This document shows, in pieces, positions 1 through 9,278 of a stretch of DNA of 64,000 bases. The translations under genes and the position numbers were made by a program. The DNA is from Ignavibacteriota bacterium. GTDB lineage: Bacteria; Bacteroidota; Ignavibacteria; Ignavibacteriales; Melioribacteraceae. The notes beneath the pieces are model-generated. The model had not been told where the DNA came from, did no database searches, and was given only the letters and a program-made list of their open reading frames with translations. The stretch is taken from positions 186,001 through 250,000 of the forward strand of contig PAAX01000019.1 in assembly GCA_002698995.1 (NCBI GenBank). Reading direction: 5' to 3'. Numbering within the stretch: the first letter of the stretch is position 1; each line of letters opens with the position of its first letter.

Positions 1-1496
1 AGCTAAAAAGTAAAACTGCTGACTGGGAATTATGGCGCGAACTTGTTATTCAAAATAATCTCGGATTAATAGAAATTGCTAAAGGAGATTACAATAAAGC
101 AGAAGAATATTTTAATAAGAGCAGGCAATTTAGAGAAGCTAGATTAGGTGATATTAATTCTCAAAATTCTCATGCCTATATTTTAAGAAAACTATTAGAT
201 ATATCGATAAGAAAAAATGATTATAAAAAAGCGGCTGATCTAATAAAATCTCTTTCTAATTATTCAGCAAATAATTTTATTGAGTCTGGTGAAAGAGCTG
301 CAATTAACAATCTAATTGCAAGTTATTATTTTAGAAATAATGATATTAACAAAGCAAAATTTCATAACAATAAAGCAGATTCACTTGCTCTTGAAAAAGA
401 AATTGCTTCAAAAGATAAATTAAATATATATAAGCTTTTTGCTGAGATTGCCTATAAAGAAAAAGATTATAAAATTGCCGGTGATTATTTATTAAGAGTA
501 GTCACCTTAAAAGATTCTATAAATCAAGTTAATAGAGCAGCAAATTATTTACAAATTTTAGCCGAAGATGATTTTGAAAAATTTACTCATGAATTGGAAT
601 TAAATAAAAAAGAATTAGAAGCACTAACAATAATCGGAATTCTTATTTCAATTCTTCTTCTAATATTAACAATCTTTTACTTTTATAAAATCAAACAGAA
701 CAAAAAACTAACGAAAAAGAATATCGAAATTGAACGGCAGAAAGATTTATTAGAAGTACAAAAAAATGAACTCGATAAAATAAATAATGAACTTAAGCAG
801 TTGTACGATGAAAGAAATAAATTCTTTTCTATTATTGCACATGATTTAAGAAGGCCCTTTACAGGAATTCTTGGTTATCTTGATATTTTAGTAAAGGAAT
901 ATGATTCAATAGAGGAAAACGAAAAGAAAGAATTTATAGATCAACTTCATTCAACTACATATTCACTCCATCATTTATTGGAAAATTTACTTAACTGGGC
1001 TTCTATACAAAGGAAAACTATTAGAAATAATCCGCAGAAAATTAAAATCATAAATTCGCTTAATCGGACAATTTTAATATTTACAGAAAATTTAAGAAGA
1101 AAAGAAATCGAAATTGTTGCTACCGATTTTAATGATTATGAAGTATTAGTTGATGAGAATCATCTCGATTTGATTTTTAGAAACCTGCTCTCAAATGCAA
1201 TTAAATTTTCTTATAGAAAAAGTAAAATCGAAATCGGTTCATGCAGAATCGATAATAGTTTTGTTATGATTTATATAAAAGATTACGGTACCGGAATTTC
1301 ACAAGAAAATATTGAAAGATTATTCAAAACCAATCAGCAAATTGAATCTAATAAAGGAACTGAAAATGAAAGAAGTTCCGGACTAGGATTGACTTTATGC
1401 AGAGATTTTATTGAAACAATGGGTGGTACTCTTTCAATCGAATCTGAGCTTAATAACGGAAGTAAATTTATTTTTACAATTCCCGCAGCAGATTAA
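1..1496 (+). CDS. TPR-containing sensor histidine kinase (5' end outside window)
   Basis: The reading frame is open from the left edge (first full codon at base 3), so the start lies outside and about 497 residues are visible. The first ~190 residues are helical TPR-like repeats (for example KGDYNKAEEYFNKS). One membrane segment follows (about bases 630-690), then a coiled coil, then a HisKA domain with the phospho-acceptor His in SIIAHDLRRPF. The HATPase_c domain has an N box (NLLSNAIKFS) and G boxes (DYGTGIS, GLGLTLCRDF). This is the usual layout of Bacteroidota TPR kinases that sense outside the membrane or in the periplasm and phosphorylate a separate regulator. No receiver domain is fused and no regulator gene follows, so its partner is unknown. 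An internal ATG at 594 would leave out the TPR part and is not the true start. Confidence 0.88.
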   Translation, partial: LKSKTADWELWRELVIQNNLGLIEIAKGDYNKAEEYFNKSRQFREARLGDINSQNSHAYILRKLLDISIRKNDYKKAADLIKSLSNYSANNFIESGERAAINNLIASYYFRNNDINKAKFHNNKADSLALEKEIASKDKLNIYKLFAEIAYKEKDYKIAGDYLLRVVTLKDSINQVNRAANYLQILAEDDFEKFTHELELNKKELEALTIIGILISILLLILTIFYFYKIKQNKKLTKKNIEIERQKDLLEVQKNELDKINNELKQLYDERNKFFSIIAHDLRRPFTGILGYLDILVKEYDSIEENEKKEFIDQLHSTTYSLHHLLENLLNWASIQRKTIRNNPQKIKIINSLNRTILIFTENLRRKEIEIVATDFNDYEVLVDENHLDLIFRNLLSNAIKFSYRKSKIEIGSCRIDNSFVMIYIKDYGTGISQENIERLFKTNQQIESNKGTENERSSGLGLTLCRDFIETMGGTLSIESELNNGSKFIFTIPAAD

Positions 1497-1525
1497 CATC
1501 AGCAAATTATAATAAATCAAAATTA

Positions 1526-1547
1526 GGGATGCAAAAATATGCATCCC
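1526..1547. terminator. Hairpin between convergent genes, possible terminator
   Basis: GGGATGC and GCATCCC form a 7-bp stem with an 8-base loop, in the 74-bp gap between the kinase on plus and the lipoprotein gene on minus. Read on the minus strand it is followed by a short T-rich stretch (TAATTTTG), so it could end the lipoprotein transcript. There is no long U-tract, so the call is tentative. Confidence 0.45.
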
Positions 1548-1570
1548 CAAATTACTGATTATCAAATGAT

Positions 1571-1903
1571 TTATTCAAATAATTCATTTTCGTTCGATTT
1601 TTCAATTGCAATTATAAAATCTAATTTTGCTAATTCATTAATTGACTTAAGTCTTCCCTTTCCGGTAAAAATGTTCTTAATAACAGATTCGATTTTTATT
1701 CCGGTCTCTTCAATTTTCTTTCTCTCTAAATCCGTTATTTGCTCCTTAACTTTAGCTAAGAAATTATATTCTACAGAATCGGAAATTTCATCTGAATTAT
1801 TAATTTCAGCTCTTAAAATAGGATCAATCTTATATTGATAATCATTATTCATAGTACCGCAGCCGCTTATTAGAATTACTAACATAAATAATAGTCTAAA
1901 CAT
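1571..1903 (-). CDS. Small putative lipoprotein of unknown function
   Basis: 110 residues. The N-terminus MFRLLFMLVILISGCG is a lipoprotein signal peptide with a lipobox (LISGC, Cys at about 15), so the mature part is probably anchored in a membrane. The rest is charged and predicted helical, with several KxxE pairs and no recognised domain. It lies 21 bp downstream of the S8 protease gene on the same strand and may be co-transcribed with it. I do not recognise a family. An overlapping plus-strand frame of 99 codons covers the same bases but lacks any signal or motif and is taken as a shadow. Confidence 0.7.
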   Translation of the reverse strand: MFRLLFMLVILISGCGTMNNDYQYKIDPILRAEINNSDEISDSVEYNFLAKVKEQITDLERKKIEETGIKIESVIKNIFTGKGRLKSINELAKLDFIIAIEKSNENELFE

Positions 1904-1923
1904 TTTTTCTCCTAATTGACATA

Positions 1924-4152
1924 CTATTTCAATAACATCATTTTACGAACTTGGTTAAAGCTGCCAGTTTTAATTCTGTAAAAATAAACACCGGACGACA
2001 TACTTGATGCATCGAAATTAACTCTATATGTGCCTGCTGATTTTTGCTCGTTTACTAATTCAGCTATTTCGTTTCCTAGAATATCATAAACTTTCAAACT
2101 GACATACTCACTGCTTGGTACAGAATACTCAATACTGGTTGTTGGATTAAAAGGATTCGGGTAATTCTGAGATAATCCAAATTCAGTTGGGATGTTTTCT
2201 TCACCTTCAACAGAAGTAATTAATTGCTTTAATGCAGCGTATGCATCTATTCTTCCCCATCCATATTCATTATTAGGAACAGTTCCTGTTATTTCATCAA
2301 CAACAGATGTATTCTTTAATAATTCATAAGCCTCTTGATAACTCAATTCGGGATTTTGTTCTAACAGTAGAGCAATAACTCCGGTAAAATGAGGAGCTGA
2401 CATACTAGTACCTTGCAAATAAACTATGAAGTCATTTACTATCAATTTATTATTATAATTAGCATCTTTAGAATAACCTGCTGCAATATAGTGCCCTGGT
2501 GCCATAAAATCGGGTTTAATTCTTCCGTCTCTTAATGGACCAATACTTGAAAAAGGTGCCCTCGCTTTGATTGTCCCATTAGCAGAAACAAAGTCACCAT
2601 TTATATTTGTCCATGATAAAGTAGTAGAAAATGCACCTATTGAGAAAACATTAAATGCAGAAGAAGGAGAACCGACCGTCATTAAATTATCACCGCCGAT
2701 TAAATTTTCACTTGGATCAGTATCTGTGTAAAAGAACCCGTTTAATATCCAAGAGTTAAAGAATGCCGATCCATAAGTATATAAATTGAAGTAGTAATTT
2801 TTAATACCGGAATCTTCTTTAAAGTTTAATAGAACACTAAAGTAGAATGGTTCAATACTGTTAGGCTTTCCAGATAAAGTTAATTGTGCAAGAGTATCAC
2901 TATCAATTACAATAAAACCGTTTCCCTCTTCATTATAAGAGACAGCCGGAGAAGTGTATAGAATATTAAAATCCTTATCAAAAACTTGAAGTCCAATATT
3001 GTAATTATCATTCTCCGGATATCCCATAATTATAGCACCACCTGCTGAACTGTCTCTTACTCCAAATAACGTATTACTTTTATCATTATATGAATTTCCC
3101 GACATTTGATATTGCAAGTGAACATTTGAAGAACCTGAATTACCCGCAGATGCAACAATTAATCTCCCCGGTTTAACTAAATTTGTAAGGGCTTCTTCAT
3201 AAAGTGATTTTCCTTGTTCACCTCTAACTGAACCAAGACTTAAATTAATTACTGCAGGTTTACCTAATTGTTCGGCTCTTTTAAAGATATAATCACATCC
3301 ATTAACTATATCATTAGTAGAAAATCCACTTGAACCAGCTCTAAATCCTTTGACAAATACTATATCTGTTTCGGGAGCTACTCCAACTAAAGGATATTCT
3401 TCTCCACCGGCATTGCCTGCTGCAGTACTTGCCACATGTGTACCATGTCCATTATCATCAATTTGATTCGAATTCTGCTGATCTAAATCCACTTTTGTAT
3501 ATTCAGTTCCGTAATCAAATTCCACCGGAGGAGCAGTATCATCGGACATATCCCATAAGTACAAAATTCTATTCCCATTTTCATTATTAAATGCTGGATG
3601 TTCCCAATCAATTCCGCTATCAACAACTCCAACTATAACATCTTTACCTTTATAAGCTTTCGGAAGATCAACGCCTTGATGTACTTTATCAACATTAATA
3701 AAAGTAAGACTGGTATCAAGTAAAGTTGATGAATAACGGCCGGCTTCAACATAAATTATTTCATTATCAAAAACTATTTCAGCTAAATCAATAATCGGTA
3801 GATCCGCAAGAAGTATGTTGCCAATAATATTGGTAACTTTTCCACCAATTAGTTCAATCTCGCTTTTAGTTCTCTCAATATTATCGGATTTAATAAAGGT
3901 TGATAAGAAAAGCTCATTATTCATCTTTCTTATTACTGCATTTCCATCTTTGGGAGCAGTTTCTTTCAAATAACGGAAGTCACTTTTAATATTTGAATAA
4001 ACCATTTTTCTTATTTCAAAATCGACTTTCTTTAATTGTGCTTCAGTAATATTAGCACTTCTAAAAACTTCAAATGTGTTTTGCAAAGTTTGACTAGAGA
4101 TTATTGCCGTAAAAACAAAGAAGTAAATGATCAAATTTATTTTACTTTTCAT
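1924..4152 (-). CDS. Secreted subtilisin-like (S8) serine protease with T9SS sorting domain
   Basis: 742 residues with a signal peptide (residues 1-20, ending near ISSQ). The catalytic triad is visible: Asp178 in VVDSGIDWEHP, His236 in NGHGTHVAS and Ser583 in GTSMSAPH, with the oxyanion Asn338 in ASAGNSG. A long insertion (about 345-500) between Asn and Ser is typical of large subtilases with an extra beta domain. Residues ~25-140 resemble an inhibitor-like propeptide. The last ~85 residues are a T9SS type A sorting domain (YPNPFNPTT ... SGVYFYRIKTGSFNQVRKMMLLK). It is therefore expected to cross the outer membrane by T9SS and act at the cell surface or outside as a broad-specificity endopeptidase. 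A T9SS-tail remnant ends 18 bp before its start. The family call is firm and the substrate is unknown. Confidence 0.93.
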   Translation of the reverse strand: MKSKINLIIYFFVFTAIISSQTLQNTFEVFRSANITEAQLKKVDFEIRKMVYSNIKSDFRYLKETAPKDGNAVIRKMNNELFLSTFIKSDNIERTKSEIELIGGKVTNIIGNILLADLPIIDLAEIVFDNEIIYVEAGRYSSTLLDTSLTFINVDKVHQGVDLPKAYKGKDVIVGVVDSGIDWEHPAFNNENGNRILYLWDMSDDTAPPVEFDYGTEYTKVDLDQQNSNQIDDNGHGTHVASTAAGNAGGEEYPLVGVAPETDIVFVKGFRAGSSGFSTNDIVNGCDYIFKRAEQLGKPAVINLSLGSVRGEQGKSLYEEALTNLVKPGRLIVASAGNSGSSNVHLQYQMSGNSYNDKSNTLFGVRDSSAGGAIIMGYPENDNYNIGLQVFDKDFNILYTSPAVSYNEEGNGFIVIDSDTLAQLTLSGKPNSIEPFYFSVLLNFKEDSGIKNYYFNLYTYGSAFFNSWILNGFFYTDTDPSENLIGGDNLMTVGSPSSAFNVFSIGAFSTTLSWTNINGDFVSANGTIKARAPFSSIGPLRDGRIKPDFMAPGHYIAAGYSKDANYNNKLIVNDFIVYLQGTSMSAPHFTGVIALLLEQNPELSYQEAYELLKNTSVVDEITGTVPNNEYGWGRIDAYAALKQLITSVEGEENIPTEFGLSQNYPNPFNPTTSIEYSVPSSEYVSLKVYDILGNEIAELVNEQKSAGTYRVNFDASSMSSGVYFYRIKTGSFNQVRKMMLLK

Positions 4153-4170
4153 CTTATGATCTTTTCTAAT

Positions 4171-4395
4171 TTATTTAATTAATGTAAGCTTATTAGTTTC
4201 AGAAAATCCGGTAATAGTTATTAATACATAAAAATATATTCCGTTTGCTAATTCAGAGGGATTCACATCAAGATCAAAAAAATAACTCTGCTGAAGTAAT
4301 TCCAATTTATTCTGCAATTGTTCTGGTAGATTTTGATAATAGTATTTTTGCCCTATAAGGAGTAATATTACTGTTATTTTCAAAAATAATTTCAT
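4171..4395 (-). pseudogene. Remnant of a T9SS-tailed protein (signal peptide joined to tail)
   Basis: 74 codons only. The first ~16 residues (MKLFLKITVILLLIGQ) look like a signal peptide, and the C-terminus (ELANGIYFYVLITITGFSETNKLTLIK) is recognisably the last part of a T9SS sorting domain. The passenger domain and the first half of the sorting domain, including the YPNPFNP motif, are missing. The simplest reading is a large internal deletion that left the two ends in frame. Expression as a mini-protein cannot be excluded. Its stop lies 18 bp upstream of the S8 protease ATG on the same strand. Confidence 0.6.
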
Positions 4396-4614
4396 TGCAC
4401 TTTATCTAAATAAAAATTTGTATTATTTGTTGACAGTATATCTTTTTATAAATTGCGAGGCAATAACATTTTGATGCTATGCTATCACTTGACTAGAATT
4501 TGATCTACAACGAGATTTTATTAAAATAAATTCCATTTGATTTAAGCAATAATTCGTAAAATATTTTTTGCATTACAATAATTTGATTAATTGAAAAACC
4601 AAATAGGAGTATTA

Positions 4615-5958
4615 ATGAAAATAGTTTTCCTTTTATTATTTACAATAACATTAACATCAGCACAAATTGAAACAACATGGGAAACACTGAATAATTCACC
4701 ATCAAACACAAGAAAAAATGATATTCATCTAATAGATAAAAATACTATTTGGATTGTAAGTGGACTTGGAGAAGCTCATTTTTCAAGTGATGGCGGTAAC
4801 ACTTGGATTATAATGCATAAATCAGATTCTACTTTTTTTAGAAGTGTTGCATTTTTAAATAATAGTATTGGATTCATTGGTAATCTTGGGCCGGATGAAT
4901 ATGGCGGTCCTTCAATTACCGATAAAAACCTAATCTACAGAACTACGGATGGTGGTTTTTCTTGGAACCCGATTAAGAATATTTCAGGTGAAACCGGAAA
5001 AGGAATTTGCGGAATGCAGACTTTAGGTGATAAATATGTTTATGCAGTAGGTAGAGTTAGAGGTCCAAGTTTTTTTATGAAATCAACAGATGCCGGTGAA
5101 AACTGGATTTCCAAAGATTTAGGATCACTTGCTGACGGTTTAATAGATGTTCACTTTTTTAATCCCGATACCGGAATAATTGTAGGTTTAACTAATAGTA
5201 ATCACTCCTTATCAAAAGGAATAATATTACAGACAAATGACGGTGGTGAAAGCTGGAGTGAAGTTTATCAATCAAGTAGAATTGGTGAGTGGTTTTGGAA
5301 AATTTCTTTTCCTTCCAGAAATGTTGGATATATTTCCCTTCAAAGAAATGTTGGATCTCCGGTTAACTTTGTAAAAACAACAGATGGTGGAAAAACTTGG
5401 TTTGAGAAACAATTTTCATCTGATCCATATTTTGTGCAGGGTATCGGATTTGCAAATGATACGATTGGCTGGATTGGTGGAAACAGCACTCAAACTACTT
5501 ATCAAACTACAAATGGCGGCGATACTTGGTTTCCGGCTGATTTCGGTTCAAGAATTAACAGGTTCAGATTTTTAAATGAAGTAATTGGATTTGCAGCAGG
5601 ACAATCAATTTATAAATACTCTGGTAAAGTTGTTTCTTCAATTGATTATGAAAATATTGTAAATAACTTTTCACTTAGTCAAAATTTTCCTAACCCATTT
5701 AATCCTTCTACAAAAATAAGATTTACTATACCTGAATTGACTCCAATTGATGGTAAATCATCAAACGGATTATTATATACTACAATAAAAATTTATGACA
5801 GCCTTGGTAAACTTGTACAAGTTCTCATTGATGAAGAATTGCGTCCAGGAGAAAATGAAATTGAGTTTTATCCTAACAATTTAAGTTCAGGTGTATATTA
5901 TTATCAATTACAATCAGGAAATTATACAGCTACAAAGAAGATGCTCTATTTAAAGTAA
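4615..5958 (+). CDS. Secreted YCF48/BNR-type beta-propeller protein with T9SS sorting domain
   Basis: The preferred start is ATG 4615, which follows AGGAG by 5 bases and opens directly into a signal peptide (MKIVFLLLFTITLTSAQ). A TTG at 4591 in the same frame would put hydrophilic residues in front of it. The ~447-residue product has repeated blade motifs such as S-DGGNTW, TTDGGFSW, STDAGENW, TNDGGESW, TTDGGKTW and TTNGGDTW, the signature of YCF48/Hcf136-like and BNR propellers. The last ~95 residues are a T9SS sorting domain (FPNPFNPSTKIRF ... GVYYYQLQSGNYTATKKMLYLK). It should be exported by T9SS to the surface. Proteins of this kind are usually non-enzymatic binding or scaffold modules; no ligand can be predicted here. 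Confidence 0.87.
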   Translation: MKIVFLLLFTITLTSAQIETTWETLNNSPSNTRKNDIHLIDKNTIWIVSGLGEAHFSSDGGNTWIIMHKSDSTFFRSVAFLNNSIGFIGNLGPDEYGGPSITDKNLIYRTTDGGFSWNPIKNISGETGKGICGMQTLGDKYVYAVGRVRGPSFFMKSTDAGENWISKDLGSLADGLIDVHFFNPDTGIIVGLTNSNHSLSKGIILQTNDGGESWSEVYQSSRIGEWFWKISFPSRNVGYISLQRNVGSPVNFVKTTDGGKTWFEKQFSSDPYFVQGIGFANDTIGWIGGNSTQTTYQTTNGGDTWFPADFGSRINRFRFLNEVIGFAAGQSIYKYSGKVVSSIDYENIVNNFSLSQNFPNPFNPSTKIRFTIPELTPIDGKSSNGLLYTTIKIYDSLGKLVQVLIDEELRPGENEIEFYPNNLSSGVYYYQLQSGNYTATKKMLYLK

Positions 5959-6179
5959 AAGTCAGATATTCCGATGAGGTATAAATTGATTTTTCAACAA
6001 TAGGTCAAAAATAAATAAATATTCTTCTGCAAAATTAGATTCACAAATGCTTACTTCTAAAAAAATAGCTGCACAATAATAATTAATCACTATTTAGTAA
6101 ATTGTAGTTATGCTATAATCAAGAATATTAATATTATAAGACTTTTAACAATCAAAAGAATTGAGATAAGGAGAAGAAA

Positions 6180-7460
6180 ATGAAGATAATTATTGTTGCT
6201 TTACTAATAATGTTTACATCAATTCTAAGTTTTGATAAGGAAGTAAACAAGGTTGAAATTGTAAAAAGCGATAATGGTTTTCAGCTTCTCAGAAATGGAG
6301 AACCATTCTACATAAAAGGAGCAGGTGGAAAAGGTGATTCAAAAACTTTAGCTGAATACGGCGGTAATTCTATACGAACTTGGGGAGTAGACCAATGGCA
6401 TGAGACTTTTTATGAAGCTGAGAAATACGGATTAACTGTTTTTGCCGGATTGTGGCTTGATCAAGAAAGACAAGGTTTTGATTATAGCGACTCTGCTGCT
6501 GTTAGAAAACAATTTGAAAGTGTGAAAGATTCTATTCTTAAGTATAAAGATCATCCTTCACTTTTAATGTGGGGAGTAGGAAATGAACTTGATCTTAATT
6601 ATACAAATCCGGCTGTATGGGATGCGGTTGAACAAATAGCAAAATTTATTCATGAAGTTGATGGTAATCATCCGGTTACTACAACTACAGCATTTATAGA
6701 AAAAGAAGAAGTAGAGTTGATTAAAGCAAAATGTCCGAATATTGATCTTCTCTCAATTAATGCTTATGCAGGATTGCCGGTTATCAGAAGCTTTTTAAAA
6801 GATTTTGGTTGGGATGGTCCTTATATATTAGGAGAATGGGGAACCTTCGGTCATTGGGAAGTTCCAAAAACAAAATGGAATGAACCTATAGAATTTACAA
6901 GTACGGAAAAAGCTGAACTATATGATAAAACATATAAAGAAAATATATTAACAGATCCGAATTGTATTGGAAGTTATGTGTTTTTGTGGGGAACAAAACA
7001 GGAGAGAACATCAACATGGTACAGTATGTTTTTACCTGATGGTGAAAAAACAGAAGCCGTTGATGTAATTCATAAACTATGGAAAGGCGAATTTCCTAAA
7101 AATAGATCGCCAAAATTAGATTCATTGCAAATTGATTTCAAAAGTGCAAATAGTAGTATCACATTAGAACCTGGCAGCATTCATAAAGCAATTGTGTATA
7201 CAACAGATCCTGATAACGATGATTTAAAAATAGTTTGGGAAATTCTTGAAGAGACAAAAGACAAACGTACAGGTGGTGATGAAGAGCTAAAACCTCCTGC
7301 AGTTGATGGATTAATTGTTAAGTCGGATAATTCTTCTATTACCTTTAAGGCACCTATTAATACTGGGGCTTATCGCCTTTTCGTTTATGTATATGATCAA
7401 AAAGGAGCCGGCGCACATGCTAATTTTCCATTCTATGTGAATCATCCTAGTGAGGAATAA
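6180..7460 (+). CDS. Exported glycoside hydrolase, GH2/GH5-like TIM barrel (clan GH-A)
   Basis: 426 residues. An N-terminal hydrophobic stretch (IIIVALLIMFTSILSF) is a signal peptide. Residues ~28-310 form a clan GH-A barrel: NGEPFYIKGAGG and GGNSIRTWG at the start, the acid/base Glu136 in WGVGNELD and the nucleophile Glu219 in YILGEWG. This layout is seen in GH2 catalytic domains without the sandwich domains and in GH5 enzymes, so a beta-glycosidase or beta-mannosidase is likely but the sugar is not determined. Residues ~315-422 look like an Ig/PKD-type beta domain. Unlike its neighbours it has no T9SS tail, so a periplasmic location is expected. ATG 6180 follows AAGGAGAAG. It faces the next gene across a hairpin. 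Confidence 0.8.
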   Translation: MKIIIVALLIMFTSILSFDKEVNKVEIVKSDNGFQLLRNGEPFYIKGAGGKGDSKTLAEYGGNSIRTWGVDQWHETFYEAEKYGLTVFAGLWLDQERQGFDYSDSAAVRKQFESVKDSILKYKDHPSLLMWGVGNELDLNYTNPAVWDAVEQIAKFIHEVDGNHPVTTTTAFIEKEEVELIKAKCPNIDLLSINAYAGLPVIRSFLKDFGWDGPYILGEWGTFGHWEVPKTKWNEPIEFTSTEKAELYDKTYKENILTDPNCIGSYVFLWGTKQERTSTWYSMFLPDGEKTEAVDVIHKLWKGEFPKNRSPKLDSLQIDFKSANSSITLEPGSIHKAIVYTTDPDNDDLKIVWEILEETKDKRTGGDEELKPPAVDGLIVKSDNSSITFKAPINTGAYRLFVYVYDQKGAGAHANFPFYVNHPSEE

Positions 7461-7525
7461 AGAACCGATAACATAAAACAGAAATTTAGATAAAAACATT
7501 TTTAAAGATTGTTATAATATTAAAG

Positions 7526-7570
7526 ACTGCACATTACAATTTGATCTTTTTAGCTTTTGAAATGTGCAGT
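7526..7570. terminator. Hairpin between convergent genes, possible bidirectional terminator
   Basis: ACTGCACATT (7526-7535) pairs exactly with AATGTGCAGT (7561-7570) across a 25-base, T-rich loop. It lies between the stop of the glycosidase (plus) and the stop of the YCF48-like gene (minus), where a shared terminator is expected. The U-tracts outside the stem are weak. Confidence 0.5.
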
Positions 7571-7586
7571 ATTTGTAAGAATACAT

Positions 7587-9125
7587 TTATTTTATAAACA
7601 TCATTTTACGAACTGAATTAAATTCTCCAACTTGAATTCTGTATATGTAAAGTCCGCTTGCAAGATTAATTGCATTAAAACTTACTTTATAATGCCCTGC
7701 TGATTTTTGTTCGTTTACTAATGTTACAACTTCATTTCCAAGTACATCATAAACTTTTAAAATTACATACTCACTACTTGGTACTGAGTACTCAATACTT
7801 GTAGTAGGATTAAACGGATTAGGATAATTCTGTTGCAAAGCAAATTCAGTTGGTAAATTCGTTGCACGCAACGACTCTACAGTAATTGTTTCTGAGTATT
7901 CGAATTTACCGTCAAAATCGATCTGCTTTAATCTGTATTGCAGCTTACCATCTAAACCTCCGAGGTTTCCTAAAACCTCTGAGGTTTTATCATCTATAAA
8001 GGTATATTCTTTTGGACTGTTGCTGTTTCCACTTCCTTCAACAAATCCTACTTTTTCCCATTGTAGGGACAATTCATGAGTTGTCCCTACAAAAGAACGC
8101 TGAATTTCAAAACCGTAGTTGTTTATTTCTGTAGCAGTCTTCCAATCTATTATAATTTGATTATCATTTATATTTGCTGTGAATGAAATAAGTTCAATTG
8201 GAAGTGCACCATTTGTTGTTCTTCTTATAGTTCCATTCAAGCCTACTGTTGTGCCGTTATTGCCATCAGAAAAATATATGCCGAATAATGTATTTGAAGT
8301 TCCGCTAGCATGCAAGTCCCATGTTGCACCGCCGTTTGAAGTAGAAATAATAGTACCTCCAAAACCACATACTGCAGCATGATTAGCATTAATCATTGAA
8401 ACACTCCAGAAAGTTGAGTTAGTACTTTCGCTATCTTGTGAAGTCCAGGTTTCCCCTCCGTCAGTAGTTCTGATTATTGCATTATTCCAGCCGACCGCAG
8501 TTCCAATATTTAGATCAATAAATGATACATCTTCCAATTCATCTGTAATTCCACTTGACTTAGAAACCCAGGATGCTCCTTTGTCTGTTGTTTTTAGAAT
8601 TACTCCACCATCTCCAACTGCAACAGCAGTATTTTCATCTAAAAATGAAATACCATTTAAGTGATTTATAGTAGTACTGTTTTGAATTGTCCATGTAGTA
8701 CCACCATTAGTTGTATTTACTATTCGTCCATTGAAACCAACAGCAATTCCATTATCAGCATTCCCAAAATCGATGTCGTATAAGTGGCGTGTTGTATTAC
8801 TTGTTTGAGCAGTCCATGAATTTCCACCATTGGTAGTATTCAAAATAGTTCCATCACTTCCGGCAACATATATTATGTCATTGTTAATAAATGAAGTTCC
8901 TGATAAACTGGTAGCTGTATTACTAGTTTGTTGCAGCCAGTTGGTACCACCATCGGATGTATGCAGAATAATTCCCCCGCTTCCAACTATTACCCCGATG
9001 TTATTATCAAAGAATTTAACATCATCCAGCGAATTCGTCGTGCCGCTAGTTTGCCCGCTCCATGTTTGTGCTTTTATATCTATAAAAAAAGTAAATACTA
9101 ATAAAACAATAAAAAGTCTTTCCAT
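7587..9125 (-). CDS. Secreted YCF48-like propeller protein with T9SS tail and three translated palindromes
   Basis: 512 residues. Signal peptide (MERLFIVLLVFTFFIDIKAQ), then about seven blades each with a (H/N/R)TTDGG-type loop (HTSDGGTNW, NTTNGGNSW, KTTDKGASW, RTTDGGETW and others), a YCF48/Hcf136-like propeller. From ~residue 310 comes a linker of the common Bacteroidota form (PIELISFTANINDNQIIIDW ... YRLKQIDFDGKFEYSE), then a T9SS sorting domain (YPNPFNPTTSIEYSVPSSEY ... RKMMFIK). Three short palindromic repeats lie inside the linker and are translated in frame (see the repeat entries), which makes the linker longer than usual. The protein is expected at the cell surface; no enzymatic motif is seen. 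Confidence 0.85.
   Translation of the reverse strand: MERLFIVLLVFTFFIDIKAQTWSGQTSGTTNSLDDVKFFDNNIGVIVGSGGIILHTSDGGTNWLQQTSNTATSLSGTSFINNDIIYVAGSDGTILNTTNGGNSWTAQTSNTTRHLYDIDFGNADNGIAVGFNGRIVNTTNGGTTWTIQNSTTINHLNGISFLDENTAVAVGDGGVILKTTDKGASWVSKSSGITDELEDVSFIDLNIGTAVGWNNAIIRTTDGGETWTSQDSESTNSTFWSVSMINANHAAVCGFGGTIISTSNGGATWDLHASGTSNTLFGIYFSDGNNGTTVGLNGTIRRTTNGALPIELISFTANINDNQIIIDWKTATEINNYGFEIQRSFVGTTHELSLQWEKVGFVEGSGNSNSPKEYTFIDDKTSEVLGNLGGLDGKLQYRLKQIDFDGKFEYSETITVESLRATNLPTEFALQQNYPNPFNPTTSIEYSVPSSEYVILKVYDVLGNEVVTLVNEQKSAGHYKVSFNAINLASGLYIYRIQVGEFNSVRKMMFIK
7852..7881. repeat. Palindromic repeat (TGTAGAGACGTTGC type) inside CDS
   Basis: The core CGTTGC-AC-GCAACG is a perfect palindrome. 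On the minus strand the 30 bases match 24 of 30 positions of the ideal palindrome with arms TGTAGAGACGTTGCA. It encodes about ESLRATN just before the T9SS domain, where related proteins go straight from the FDG...E linker to LPTEF. Confidence 0.6.
7954..7989. repeat. AAACCTCCGAGGTTT palindromic repeat inside CDS
   Basis: Two half-elements (AAACCTCCGAGGTTT and AAAACCTCTGAGGTTTT), each palindromic, are also nearly reverse complements of each other. On the minus strand they are read as about KTSEVLGNLGGLD, which looks inserted into the linker between FIDD and KLQYRLKQIDFDG. The same element is intergenic at 16313-16347 and 32362-32417. Confidence 0.75.
8061..8092. repeat. Palindromic repeat (TTGTAGGGACAA type) inside CDS
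   Basis: The 12-base arms TTGTAGGGACAA and TTGTCCCTACAA are perfect reverse complements around an 8-base centre (TTCATGAG). On minus it encodes roughly VGTTHELSLQ between QRSF and WEKVGF, where related linkers are shorter. The ends TGTAGGGAC are shared with the TGTAGAGAC elements elsewhere in the window. Confidence 0.75.
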
Positions 9126-9278
9126 TTTTCCCTCCTGCTAAATTGTATTTCACTGGGATCAATATCACACTCGACATCCCATTTCACAATCCCACCTTTG
9201 GGGGATTAGGTTAATTCTTGATACTATTGTGATTTTATGTACAATGTGGAAATGTGGTAAGAGTAAAGTTTAAGTTTG

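Noticed and set aside
1539-1838. 99-codon plus-strand frame over the lipoprotein gene
   Set aside because: The opposite strand encodes a proper lipoprotein signal; this frame is its shadow.
4591-4614. TTG start of the YCF48-like gene
   Set aside because: ATG 4615 follows AGGAG at good distance and begins the signal peptide directly.
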